Notes under the pieces: generated by a model
Databases searched by the model: none
What the model was told of the DNA's origin: nothing
Seen by the model: the letters and a program-made list of their open reading frames with translations, nothing else
From: RI-92 sp040235555
Lineage (GTDB): Bacteria; Pseudomonadota; Gammaproteobacteria; UBA6429; Thiohalophilaceae
Assembly: GCA_040235555.1 (NCBI GenBank)
Contig: JBECKZ010000014.1
Span: forward strand, 1-23,205
Direction of reading: 5' to 3'
Length of the DNA: 23,205 bases
Program-made: the position numbers and the translations under genes
Shown: piece by piece, positions 7,914 through 14,284 of the stretch
Numbering within the stretch: the first letter of the stretch is position 1
Layout of the letters: every line of letters starts with the position of its first letter

Positions 7914-8000
7914 GCCTAACGTTTGAAACAAATGGCGGACAAACCGCAGAGCGGGTTGGCCGTCCAGCGCGTAAGCGCGTATTTGGTTGATTTGTTATGC
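7914..8000 (-). repeat. attC site (87 bp)
   Basis: Bounded by GCCTAAC (7914-7920) and GTTATGC (7994-8000). Internal self-complementary parts include the ACAAAT/ATTTGGT arms and GGAC/GTCC, plus a CGCG..CGCG motif near 7967-7979. The stop codon of the upstream cassette gene (TAA, 7997-7995) lies inside the R' box. The R' box matches that cassette's 5' core at 8334-8340 exactly. Confidence 0.9.
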
Positions 8001-8324
8001 CTTTTCATCTCGGTTCTTAATAAGTGCTCTTATTATAGCTACTGGCAAAAGTACAAGTAGCGTTACAATCATTGTGTAAGAGACTGTAAATATTCTCCTT
8101 GGTAAGATTATAGAGTCGGCATTTAAACTAAGAATCTCTATCAACCCTGCACCTGTAGTTAGTAAGTAGAACAGGGTTGATACAAAAATTATTATCAAAA
8201 ATGCGTAGACTCCTCTTAGAATACCCTTGGCTGTCAACATACCTAACAGCACTACTGGCAGTAAGCTAACAACTCCTCCCAATGCAACAAATCCAATTAA
8301 TAATTTCTCTGGTTCAGATATCAT
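7995..8324 (-). CDS. cassette-encoded hypothetical membrane protein
   Basis: A 109-aa protein starting MISEPEKLLIGFVALGG. It has three strongly hydrophobic segments (about residues 8-32, 38-62 and 80-103) and ends in a basic tail (ALIKNRDEKA). An ATG six codons earlier lies beyond the cassette boundary at 8334-8340, so it cannot be native to the cassette. No family is recognised. Its stop codon is embedded in the attC R' box GCATAAC, which is direct evidence that the gene and attC form one cassette unit. Base composition is markedly AT-rich. Confidence 0.72.
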   Translation of the reverse strand: MISEPEKLLIGFVALGGVVSLLPVVLLGMLTAKGILRGVYAFLIIIFVSTLFYLLTTGAGLIEILSLNADSIILPRRIFTVSYTMIVTLLVLLPVAIIRALIKNRDEKA

Positions 8325-8333
8325 TTTGATAAG

Positions 8334-8393
8334 GCATAACATTTGGTTAGGTGGAATTTATTCCACATAACATTCCACTAGATTTTGTTATAT
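8334..8393 (-). repeat. short attC-like site (60 bp)
   Basis: GCATAAC (8334-8340) and GTTATAT (8387-8393) bound a 60-bp segment containing a perfect hairpin, GTGGAAT (8351-8357), TT, ATTCCAC (8360-8366). The right box matches ATATAAC at 8464-8470, implying a cassette of about 130 bp with no gene. Both its length and its divergent core make it weaker than the two sites to its left. Confidence 0.6.
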
Positions 8394-8573
8394 CTCTTAT
8401 TAAATCAGAAGCTTACTTCATTTTATAGCTATTATTGAAATCACGAAAAGCGGAAATATTTCCATATAACATTCCATCACTTATACCAATGAATAAAAAT
8501 CCCACAACAACACAACAAGTTAGAAGTGTGTAGATATTTGATGAGAATGAAAACGGGACCCTGATTTAATTTT

Positions 8574-8643
8574 GAGCGTCCGCTTTGGGGCAGAATCATC
8601 ACCCAAATACTTTAGTATTTCGAGTGTCCGCTTCGGGTCGGAA
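8574..8643. repeat. two-copy imperfect direct repeat flanking a small palindrome
   Basis: Copy 1 at 8574-8595 (GAGCGTCCGCTTTGGGGCAG, then AA) and copy 2 at 8622-8643 (GAGTGTCCGCTTCGGGTCGG, then AA) agree at 18 of 22 positions. Between them AAATACT (8605-8611) and AGTATTT (8614-8620) form a perfect hairpin with a 2-base loop. It resembles a dispersed intergenic repeat rather than coding DNA. Confidence 0.6.
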
Positions 8644-8763
8644 GCTGCCCTATATTCCAATGTCTCAGAACGGCCAAAAGTAGTCGTTTAACGTATTCAA
8701 AACATTAAGATCAGAAGACATCCGAATTGAAAACTAGCTTTAGATGCTGGGCTTATGTCATAA

Positions 8764-8795
8764 AAGGGTTCTGAACATCAATGTTCAGAACCCTT
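8764..8795 (-). terminator. Rho-independent terminator of the MBL-fold gene
   Basis: A perfect 15-bp stem, left arm 8764-8778 and right arm 8781-8795, with a 2-base loop. On the minus strand it is followed by a short T-tract (CCCTTTTATG). It lies 35 bases beyond the stop codon of the hydrolase gene at 8830, in the right place to end its transcript. Confidence 0.85.
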
Positions 8796-8829
8796 AATAC
8801 GAGGATTTAATAGGTTTACTGTTAAGAAA

Positions 8830-9921
8830 TTAATCGTCCGTGTTGAAAACCCTCAGATCCCTCGCAACCTTGATCTTGCCGGTGAAACCATTTGCTTTGA
8901 TCTCATCGATGATGGAATCGATATTAGGGTCGCTGACCGGTGTCAGGTGTGACAGCACCAGCGTTTTCACGCCAGCTTGAGCAGCGACTACACCTATACG
9001 TCCAGGCGTTGTGTGGCGTTTCGCAAATGGCGACATAGGGTTTGGTATATTGTCGAGAATGGAAGTATCGTAAATCAGGTAATCCGCACCACTCGCAAGA
9101 TTCGCAATATTGTCGCTGGTGGAATGGGTATCACCGGTGTAGACAATACTATGACCTTTGTAATCGATGCGATAAGCAACAGCCGGTGCTTCGAAATGAT
9201 CGACAGCAACATCCGTGATCTTAAGTACGCTACCATCTGCCGTCGTCGTATCAACGATCACATTGGGCGCGTAACCTGCATTCCAGGTAGACGAAAGATC
9301 GTGTGCAGTGTATCCGAAAGTACCGATGATCTGTGGACCACCGTCGACGCCACCCACGAATGTCCGCAGATAATTGAAGTTTCCGGTGTCCTTGGCGAAC
9401 AACGCATCCATATACTCACTTGTAGACGGAAACCGCGGGGACGCCGCATGAGGAGGCATCACGCCCGGGGGTGACGCCGGATACAAGGCGCCAGCGGCAC
9501 GTCCTTCCGGACCGAAAACGTCGATTGGCGTTGTGTGGCGTCCACCCGAAAGTTGTCCATCGAAATAGATACCCTTAACTATTCCAGGCACCTCCGATAC
9601 ATGGTCGATATGCATGTGGCTGAGCAGGATCGTATTGACCTGACCAATGTGCGCTCCGCTCATACCAAGACTTTTGAACGTGCCGCTACCTGCATCCATA
9701 ATTGCATAGGGTTTACCGTCGATGAATATCAGGTAACCAGCGCTCGCACGACCACTACTCTGTATTTGTGGCCCACCTGACCCGAGCACCATAACCGACA
9801 GGCTGCCTTCAACATCATCGACAGGAAATTTATGTTTATGTGCCTGCGCAGAAGATGTAAGGGCGACTGCACTCATTGCCAACGTAACAGCAGCCAGTTT
9901 TCTCTTTTCACAAAAGAACAT
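8830..9921 (-). CDS. periplasmic MBL-fold metallo-hydrolase (AtsA/RNase Z-like subgroup)
   Basis: A 363-aa protein with a Sec signal peptide (basic start, hydrophobic AAVTLAMSAVALTSSAQA, cleavage near residue 27). The metallo-beta-lactamase metal motif is clear: H102-x-H104-x-D106-H107 in LSHMHIDHVSE. Further ligand candidates are H242 (DHFEAPAVAYRI), D264 (IVYTGDTHS) and H325 (LVLSHLTP). The VAYRI/GHSIVYTGDT pattern is that of the arylsulfatase AtsA / RNase Z-like branch rather than true beta-lactamases, so it may act on sulfate, phosphodiester or lactone bonds; the substrate is unknown. The ATG at 9921 has AGGAGG 8 bases upstream. It is a single-gene unit ending at the hairpin terminator at 8764-8795. 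Confidence 0.9.
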   Translation of the reverse strand: MFFCEKRKLAAVTLAMSAVALTSSAQAHKHKFPVDDVEGSLSVMVLGSGGPQIQSSGRASAGYLIFIDGKPYAIMDAGSGTFKSLGMSGAHIGQVNTILLSHMHIDHVSEVPGIVKGIYFDGQLSGGRHTTPIDVFGPEGRAAGALYPASPPGVMPPHAASPRFPSTSEYMDALFAKDTGNFNYLRTFVGGVDGGPQIIGTFGYTAHDLSSTWNAGYAPNVIVDTTTADGSVLKITDVAVDHFEAPAVAYRIDYKGHSIVYTGDTHSTSDNIANLASGADYLIYDTSILDNIPNPMSPFAKRHTTPGRIGVVAAQAGVKTLVLSHLTPVSDPNIDSIIDEIKANGFTGKIKVARDLRVFNTDD

Positions 9922-10277
9922 GGTAAATCCTCCTCAATTTTGTAATTTATTTTTAGCCTCTTTGCACGAGGGACAACCAGCATAATGCTCAATTTTCAGA
10001 AGATCTATAGACAAATTTTCTCTGTTATGTACCGTTCGTCAAAAATAGTTATTTAACGCATGATAACTGCTTGATTTGTGGCGGAGTTTTACCAAATCAG
10101 TTAAGTTCACCAGACTAAATTCAATACGGTATTTTCCCCTTTGTGCCCACATCAATGACCGCTGTCAGAAATATAACTTTCGAAACACGACTGGCTGCTT
10201 CGAGTCGTTTGTAGACTTTCAAATATTCTGTAACCCACAAAAATATGAGCAACACACACAACAAGCTGACGTGCACA
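9922..10277. other. 356-bp AT-rich intergenic region
   Basis: No convincing gene: short open frames on both strands have no recognisable features. It must carry the promoter of the MBL-fold gene near 9930-9990, but I see no clear -35/-10 pair. TGATTTG (10072-10078) pairs perfectly with CAAATCA (10093-10099). This stem sits between ATTTAAC (10051-10057) and GTTAAGT (10100-10106), giving a 56-bp element that resembles a very short attC but with lopsided spacing. The rest looks featureless. Confidence 0.5.
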
Positions 10278-10919
10278 TTAGTTATTAGGTTTGGTGAAAT
10301 GCAGGGTGTACGCAATCCGATTCCCAAAGAATTGTATTTCGCGAAATCCTGCCGCACTGGACAATTGCGTGACTGTGTTGCGTCCCTGAAAGTGTGGATC
10401 AAAAATAATTTCCGTCACCGACAAAATCCCACCGGGCTTGAGTGCGGCAAAGAGTTCGTTTAATGCCGCCGCCTGGTTGGGCACCTCTCCCAGCACCGTC
10501 ACCAACAAGGCGCAATCAAAAGTGTTTTGTGGCAATTTGCCTTCACCGAGGCCCGCCTGCACAAACTCGATATTGCTGACGCCGGTATGCTGCGCCTTAT
10601 GTCGTGCACGCGCCAGCATGCCGGGCTGAATATCCAGCGCCACCACCTTACCTTGCTCGCCAACGCGTTGTGCCGCCGGTACTGATAGGCGCCCGGGGCC
10701 ACAGCCGGCATCAAGCACTACCATCCCCGGTTGTAAATTCAGATGCTGCAGGATTACCGCGGCGCGATTGGTTTTGGTGAAAGGATTGTCCAGTTCCACC
10801 AACCAGTGTAACCACACCGGGCACGGCAACGATTGTCGGCGGGAACCGAAGCGCCAGATGACACTGATCACACTCATAATCAGGACCAGGCCAAGCAGGG
10901 TATGCAGCAGTGTTTTCAT
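10278..10919 (-). CDS. membrane-anchored class I SAM-dependent methyltransferase
   Basis: A 213-aa protein with an N-terminal hydrophobic anchor (about residues 4-22) followed by a Rossmann-type methyltransferase domain. Motif I is VVLDAGCGPG at residues 67-76, the acidic end of strand 2 is in VVALDIQPGM, and the post-motif segment ALKPGGILSVTE is present. This is the ubiquinone/menaquinone-methyltransferase-like fold (Methyltransf_11/25), which has many possible acceptors. Only 18 bp separate it from the hot-dog protein upstream on the same strand, so it is probably the last gene of the operon that runs from 13108. The ribosome site is weak. No specific substrate is suggested. Confidence 0.88.
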   Translation of the reverse strand: MKTLLHTLLGLVLIMSVISVIWRFGSRRQSLPCPVWLHWLVELDNPFTKTNRAAVILQHLNLQPGMVVLDAGCGPGRLSVPAAQRVGEQGKVVALDIQPGMLARARHKAQHTGVSNIEFVQAGLGEGKLPQNTFDCALLVTVLGEVPNQAAALNELFAALKPGGILSVTEIIFDPHFQGRNTVTQLSSAAGFREIQFFGNRIAYTLHFTKPNN

Positions 10920-10937
10920 CTATAAAACTGCAGAGTC

Positions 10938-11351
10938 TTATTCAAGCTTTTGTACAAACCAGGTGAATTCACCGCTCGTTGTTACCTCGTTGTTGTTGTC
11001 CTGGACATCCACCATGACGGTAATCATGGCACGGCCTTTTTTGTCATACTGCTGCCGGAATGTCTGCATCGCCTCATCCGAAACCGATGGCCGGGCTATG
11101 ACAGAAGACTGTGCGGGTTTTCTGAACTTTATTTGCGAACTGCGCAGAACGGGGATGACCTTACCCACCAGCTCGGGAAAGAGGTCCTGTAAAATTTTGC
11201 CGCTTGCGGTTTCAGCCAGGGCAAATTGTGCGCTGGCATGTAGAGTCGCCAGGTGATTGTGATTGGATGGGATAAAAGGTAATTCAAGCTCGCCGTTTGC
11301 CTGCTTGACCACACCTATCTTTTCCACGAAAGGAATTTTCGTTACATCCAT
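10938..11351 (-). CDS. hot-dog fold protein (DUF4442/PaaI-like putative thioesterase)
   Basis: A 137-aa protein of single hot-dog-domain size. The segment IPSNHNHLATLHASAQFALA (about residues 27-46), followed by ETASG, corresponds to the central helix region of DUF4442/YiiD_C-like hot-dog proteins, and the beta strands alternate regularly to the end. The family is related to PaaI acyl-CoA thioesterases, though catalysis is unproven for many members. The ATG at 11351 has a strong GGGAGG-type ribosome site. It lies between the SRPBCC gene (35-bp gap) and the methyltransferase gene on the same strand. A role in acyl-thioester or aromatic-acid handling is a family-based guess. Confidence 0.78.
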   Translation of the reverse strand: MDVTKIPFVEKIGVVKQANGELELPFIPSNHNHLATLHASAQFALAETASGKILQDLFPELVGKVIPVLRSSQIKFRKPAQSSVIARPSVSDEAMQTFRQQYDKKGRAMITVMVDVQDNNNEVTTSGEFTWFVQKLE

Positions 11352-11386
11352 CGCTTACCCCCCCTCCCTGACAACATTACAACCAA

Positions 11387-11809
11387 TTATCCTGGCCGCT
11401 GCTCAACCGCCTGCTTCAGGCCACGCAGTGTCCCGGGCAGACCTTTACGAATTTGTCCGCCGATGATGCGCCCGAATAGAAATGACAACGGCCCCTCAAA
11501 CGACACCCGGTGAATTACCCGGGTTGTACTACCATCCGGGAATAACTCGTGTTCAAAGGTCAGGGTACACAGTGGCAACTTCGACTGCACGGTAAAGGCC
11601 TTGTTGTTATCGACGTGGACCAGCTGTATCCTGGATTCCGGTCCCCGGGCAGGCTTCAGGGTACCGCTTGTACCCGGACTGAAGGGACCGGACAGACTCG
11701 CGGCAGACACATCCGGATCCCAACTGCTCCAGTTGGCCACGTCTTCATAGAGCGTAAACACCTGCTCCGGATTCGAGTTAATCGTGATTTCTTCACTGAA
11801 ATATGTCAC
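11387..11809 (-). CDS. SRPBCC (START/polyketide cyclase-like) superfamily protein
   Basis: A 140-aa protein with the SRPBCC start pattern, SEEITINSNPEQVFTLYEDV then ANWSSWDPDV, beta strands across the middle, and the long C-terminal helix (RKGLPGTLRGLKQAVEQ). The fold encloses a hydrophobic ligand pocket; bacterial members of this size are mostly uncharacterised lipid or polyketide binders or cyclases. The start is decided by spacing: AAGGAGG lies just one base from the first GTG (11815), whereas the GTG two codons later (11809) has a proper 7-base gap, so I choose 11809. It sits in the small-protein operon between a membrane protein and the hot-dog protein. Confidence 0.82.
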   Translation of the reverse strand: MTYFSEEITINSNPEQVFTLYEDVANWSSWDPDVSAASLSGPFSPGTSGTLKPARGPESRIQLVHVDNNKAFTVQSKLPLCTLTFEHELFPDGSTTRVIHRVSFEGPLSFLFGRIIGGQIRKGLPGTLRGLKQAVEQRPG

Positions 11810-11849
11810 ACACACCTCCTTGTTAGACTTCGCTATTGCAGTCGAAAGA

Positions 11850-12248
11850 CTAATCCCTGGTCTCCCTTTCGGATTCCTTTGTTTTGAACCAGCGGTTGGA
11901 CGCAGGCAGGAACAGCAACACGGTAATCACCGCCTGTAACAGCGTCTGTAGATAGGAAAAATACTTCAACACCGCAATGTGATAATCCGTCGGCGCATGC
12001 CCACTCAGCGTCATGATATTACCCAGCACAAAAATCAGCAGCCACAGGTAGCGCGCCCAGTTTTTGCGCTTGTAAATATAATTGAACAGGATCAAATACG
12101 GCAGAATAAAGATCGCGGAAAGTACAATCAGGGCCGTGCTCGGCACCGTCTGCGGCTCAAAGTAGACGTAGATGATCGTCGAGCTAATTGCCGCAAGAAT
12201 GGAAATGATAAAGGTGATCAGCGCGATTTTGATGGTTCCGGGGTGCAT
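11850..12248 (-). CDS. hypothetical four-helix membrane protein
   Basis: A 132-aa protein beginning MHPGTIKIALITF, with four hydrophobic segments (about residues 6-28, 36-56, 64-83 and 95-116) and a charged C-terminus (FKTKESERETRD). The ATG at 12248 is preferred because GGAG lies 6 bases upstream; a GTG four codons earlier is possible. No conserved motif identifies a family. It is 40 bp upstream of the SRPBCC gene and 39 bp downstream of another membrane protein, so all three are probably co-transcribed. Confidence 0.72.
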   Translation of the reverse strand: MHPGTIKIALITFIISILAAISSTIIYVYFEPQTVPSTALIVLSAIFILPYLILFNYIYKRKNWARYLWLLIFVLGNIMTLSGHAPTDYHIAVLKYFSYLQTLLQAVITVLLFLPASNRWFKTKESERETRD

Positions 12249-12287
12249 GCCCTGCTCCACAGCCAGTAACTGATCTATTGTACGCTG

Positions 12288-12629
12288 CTACTGTTGTTTA
12301 TTGAACCGACTGACCAGATAGCCCGTAATAGCAGCGGGCACCACGATCCCGACTAGCATCAGCAGAAAGATGCCGATAAATATGCCAATGATCACACTGG
12401 CGATCCCCGCTCCTTCGCCAATACCACTACCCAGGTAACCACCCACTAGCGCGGCCAGAATCGATGCCGGCAGCACACCTGCCGCACCCACGGCCCCGCC
12501 AATGCGAATCACTATCTTGCGGTTCGCATCTGACGCCATCCTGGTCAACAGGCTACGGGTTAGGTAGTAAGCACAGACCATCCCGCCGAGATAACCGATT
12601 GCTGCCGAAATAAATAAGAGGTTTTTCAT
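12288..12629 (-). CDS. hypothetical glycine-rich membrane protein
   Basis: A 113-aa protein with an N-terminal membrane segment (ISAAIGYLGGMVCAYYL), a short basic loop (TRMASDANRK), and two further hydrophobic stretches. These are rich in Gly and Ala with GxxxG-like spacing (GGYLGSGIGEGAGIASVIIG), suggesting tight helix packing. The ATG at 12629 overlaps the stop codon of the upstream truncated acetyltransferase fragment (ATGA), so its translation may be coupled to that fragment. No family is recognised. Confidence 0.65.
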   Translation of the reverse strand: MKNLLFISAAIGYLGGMVCAYYLTRSLLTRMASDANRKIVIRIGGAVGAAGVLPASILAALVGGYLGSGIGEGAGIASVIIGIFIGIFLLMLVGIVVPAAITGYLVSRFNKQQ

Positions 12630-12772
12630 TCCTTATCACTCTCCGACCCAAATTGCGAAATGAATTCTTTATTACGCTCATCCGATATATTGGTGATTTT
12701 ATAAAATGCCTGGTACATCCTAATCAGCGGCAGGGCCTCTTTAAAATTGTTTTTATTAACGGTTTCAATCAT
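12626..12772 (-). pseudogene. truncated GNAT acetyltransferase, N-terminal fragment only
   Basis: An open frame of 48 codons starting MIETVNKNNFKEALPLIRMY, followed by QAFYKITNISDERNKEFISQ and a short tail. The order LPLIRMYQAFY..., then DERN...F..QFG, looks like the first helices of one GNAT subfamily, whose members normally continue for another 90-100 residues with the acetyl-CoA site. Here it stops at a TGA that overlaps the next gene's ATG, and no continuation appears in other frames, so the catalytic core is missing. It lies 24 bases after the ABM gene on the same strand. It could instead be a small real gene whose main role is translational coupling. Identification is moderate. Confidence 0.5.
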
Positions 12773-12796
12773 TCTGCTACCCACTGTAATTGCATT

Positions 12797-13108
12797 CTAA
12801 ACTGGTATCGCTTCGCAGTTCACATCATAGGATACAAAATTCCTCTCAATAAGACCGCATGATCTGGCAGCAGCCCGCCAGGGTTCAATATGCGGTGCGA
12901 CAAGATGCCTCTCCAGACTTTCTCTGTCTGGCCAGAGTTCTGAGAATCGAATTAATCCAGGGTCAAAAGGGTCTTCCGCAACATCATACGCAATGCAACC
13001 ATCGTTTTTATAGGTAGCCTCTACCAAAATGCGAAGGTGAGGGAGCAGTTCTTGTATACGATCTTGTGGAAAACGAAGTGTCCCGAAAACAGCAACTTTT
13101 GATGTCAT
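12797..13108 (-). CDS. antibiotic biosynthesis monooxygenase (ABM) domain protein
   Basis: A 103-aa protein starting MTSKVAVFGTLRFPQDRIQE. It has the dimeric ferredoxin-like ABM pattern: an initial strand, a helix (LLPHLRILVEATYKNDGCIA), YDVAEDPFDPGLIRFSELWP, then SLERHLVAPHIEPWR. Family members include quinol monooxygenase-like YgiN and small heme- or quinone-active enzymes; many have no known substrate. The ATG at 13108 is where homologs typically begin; an ATG six codons earlier (13126) is also open, and neither has a strong ribosome site. It appears to be the first gene of the operon ending at 10278. Its 5' side abuts the partial attC-like site of the second cassette cluster. Confidence 0.82.
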   Translation of the reverse strand: MTSKVAVFGTLRFPQDRIQELLPHLRILVEATYKNDGCIAYDVAEDPFDPGLIRFSELWPDRESLERHLVAPHIEPWRAAARSCGLIERNFVSYDVNCEAIPV

Positions 13109-13153
13109 GTCCTTATGTACCTGCATTGATGTTGTTATTCGCCTTATGCACCC

Positions 13154-13197
13154 GGTGAGTTGCGCAGTGCAAGTCAGCGCTCTCTCACCTGTTATGC
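13154..13197 (-). repeat. partial attC-like site at the distal end of cassette cluster 2
   Basis: GTTATGC (13191-13197) is a core-like R' box that contains the GFA-family gene's stop codon. Beside it GGTGAG (13154-13159) pairs with CTCACC (13184-13189), and inside that GCGC (13162-13165) pairs with GCGC (13177-13180). No RYYYAAC partner box is found to the left, so the site is incomplete or decayed. Confidence 0.45.
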
Positions 13198-13671
13198 ATT
13201 ATCATTATTATGCTTGGCTTGCCAGCGTTGAATTAATGGTTCAAACGATTCAGGTTGATGTGTATATAAGAGTGCAGTGTCCGGCAGCCAGGTCCCGTTT
13301 TGTGCACTACTCGTCCATAGATGGCCTACGGGCTCAAGCCATTTTGTATTATCCAGCGTCCCTGGCTTTACATTAACGATTTCTTCATTTCTCAGAGGAA
13401 GATGAAAAATTCTTGTGCCACAATTTGGACAAAATGCACAGGTTACAGTATTACCATCCTCGGAATTACGGCACCAATAGCTAAGCTCACCAGTCACCTT
13501 AAAACCGGTTTTAGGAACTGGCATGGACATACCATAACCGGATGAAGATTGCTTTTGGCACTCGGTACAATGACAGGCGTAAACTGTCAAAGGCATTTCC
13601 AGAATTTCGTATACAACGTTTCCGCATTGACATCGTCCTGTCAATGGTAACTTTAATTCCTTGTTACTCAT
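13192..13671 (-). CDS. GFA (Mss4-like, CENP-V) family zinc protein
   Basis: A 159-aa protein starting MSNKELKLPLTGRCQCGNVV. Four cysteine groups match the GFA/CENP-V zinc fold: CQCG near the start, CHCTECQK at about residues 38-45, and CPNCGTRIF at about residues 80-88. The family includes glutathione-dependent formaldehyde-activating-like proteins, but most members have no proven activity. The ATG at 13671 matches the usual family start and an 11-codon upstream extension looks spurious. Its stop codon lies in a GCATAAC box, the same geometry as the cassette gene at 7995. Its 5' core (ATGCAAC, 13672-13678) does not match that box, so cassette status is probable rather than certain. Confidence 0.85.
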   Translation of the reverse strand: MSNKELKLPLTGRCQCGNVVYEILEMPLTVYACHCTECQKQSSSGYGMSMPVPKTGFKVTGELSYWCRNSEDGNTVTCAFCPNCGTRIFHLPLRNEEIVNVKPGTLDNTKWLEPVGHLWTSSAQNGTWLPDTALLYTHQPESFEPLIQRWQAKHNNDNA

Positions 13672-13757
13672 ATGCAACCCAAAAATATTTAAAGATAAAA
13701 TCATCTGAATTTTTTAAGCGTAGAAAAATATAGATCAGATGGATATTGATGTTAACA
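13672..13757 (-). repeat. degenerate attC-like site (86 bp)
   Basis: ATGCAAC (13672-13678) and GTTAACA (13751-13757) bound an AT-rich segment of attC length. Inside, CATCTGA (13702-13708) pairs perfectly with TCAGATG (13735-13741). GTTAACA differs at one base from the complement of the 5' core (TGCTAAC, 14206-14212) of the cassette it should belong to. Spacing and gene position fit, but the sequence is decayed. Confidence 0.5.
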
Positions 13758-13760
13758 CCT

Positions 13761-14165
13761 TCATCCTATATACGACATAAAAAGCAATCCGAGCCAGGCA
13801 ACGATACAGCCAGAGGGGAGCATGTAACTTAATCCTATATACTTAAGCTTGCTTCCTGCTCCGAAGGCATCGATACCAAATGGATTGATCTCGACCTCTC
13901 CTTCCAGCGCTTTCCACTTAGACTTAAGATCTTTAATGAACTTGTGGCTAATATGATTTAGCGCTATTGCAACCAGGCAATAAAAGATTCCGAGACAGGC
14001 AAAAACAGTCGAAGCTGCAATCTTTTTGTCGAAGTTTGAACCAATAACAAGTCCCCATGACGCAAAAAGAAACCCCTGCGCTGTCATTAGCCACGAAAGT
14101 CTAGAATTAACCAATCCATCTTCACGTTTTAAATTACCAATTATTAAGTCTTGTTGTGAAGTCAT
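13761..14165 (-). CDS. cassette-encoded hypothetical membrane protein
   Basis: A 134-aa protein. The N-terminal polar part is NLKREDGLVNSRLSWLMTAQ, followed by two hydrophobic helices (about residues 28-45 and 50-70), a charged loop (KDLKSKWKALEGEVEINP) and a last helix at 110-132. An EDGL.N.R..WL..AQ.FLF pattern preceding a helix pair is one I associate with small uncharacterised membrane proteins carried on cassettes, but I cannot name the family. The stop at 13761 lies 3 bases from the R' box of the degenerate attC. The ribosome site is weak. Function unknown. Confidence 0.72.
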   Translation of the reverse strand: MTSQQDLIIGNLKREDGLVNSRLSWLMTAQGFLFASWGLVIGSNFDKKIAASTVFACLGIFYCLVAIALNHISHKFIKDLKSKWKALEGEVEINPFGIDAFGAGSKLKYIGLSYMLPSGCIVAWLGLLFMSYIG

Positions 14166-14205
14166 AAGCTATCGTACCTAGATCGATAATGTCTGCGCTC
14201 TTGAA

Positions 14206-14284
14206 TGCTAACGCTCACATAAATGGCGCGACGTAAGGAGCGTCCAGCGACCGAAGGGAGCAGAATTGATGTGATTGTTAGAGC
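14206..14284 (-). repeat. attC site (79 bp)
   Basis: TGCTAAC (14206-14212) and GTTAGAGC (14277-14284) bound the site. TCACAT (14215-14220) pairs with ATGTGA (14269-14274). The centre (GGCGCGACGTAAGGAGCG) resembles the centre of the attC at 7069-7155. The R' box exactly complements the 5' core at 14647-14654 of the ankyrin cassette, whose stop codon (14278-14280) falls inside it. Confidence 0.88.

Larger units (their letters stand above)
6711..8470 (-). mobile_element. integron cassette cluster 1 without integrase (CALIN-type)
   Basis: Three gene cassettes plus a gene-less mini-cassette, all on the minus strand. Cassette boundaries are marked by paired core sites: TCCTAAC 7069 with GTTAGGA 6711; GCCTAAC 7914 with GTTAGGC 7149; GCATAAC 8334 with GTTATGC 7994; ATATAAC 8464 with GTTATAT 8387. 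In each pair the cassette 5' core is exactly complementary to the R' box of its own attC. The internal attC sequences have fold-back stems and differ from one another, as in arrays of mixed origin. No tyrosine recombinase reading frame is present in the window. Confidence 0.85.
8394..8829. other. 436-bp AT-rich region without a gene
   Basis: No credible coding frame. It holds the 5' core of a gene-less mini-cassette (ATATAAC, 8464-8470), a possible further core GTTAGAA at 8519-8525, and a repeated ATAACATTCCA motif (8367-8377 and 8466-8476). It also holds two copies of a GTCCGCTT-containing repeat (8574-8643) around a small palindrome, and a strong hairpin terminator at 8764-8795. The stretch 8526-8760 looks like old intergenic or decayed cassette DNA. 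Confidence 0.6.

Noticed and set aside
10051..10106. Possible 56-bp attC (ATTTAAC ... GTTAAGT with TGATTTG/CAAATCA stem)
   Set aside because: The left spacer is 14 bases and the right spacer zero, unlike attC geometry, and the boxes do not bracket a gene. Noted only as a hairpin.
10076..10402. Short open frames on both strands in and around the 9922-10277 gap
   Set aside because: They lack ribosome sites and family features; one overlaps the methyltransferase gene antisense.
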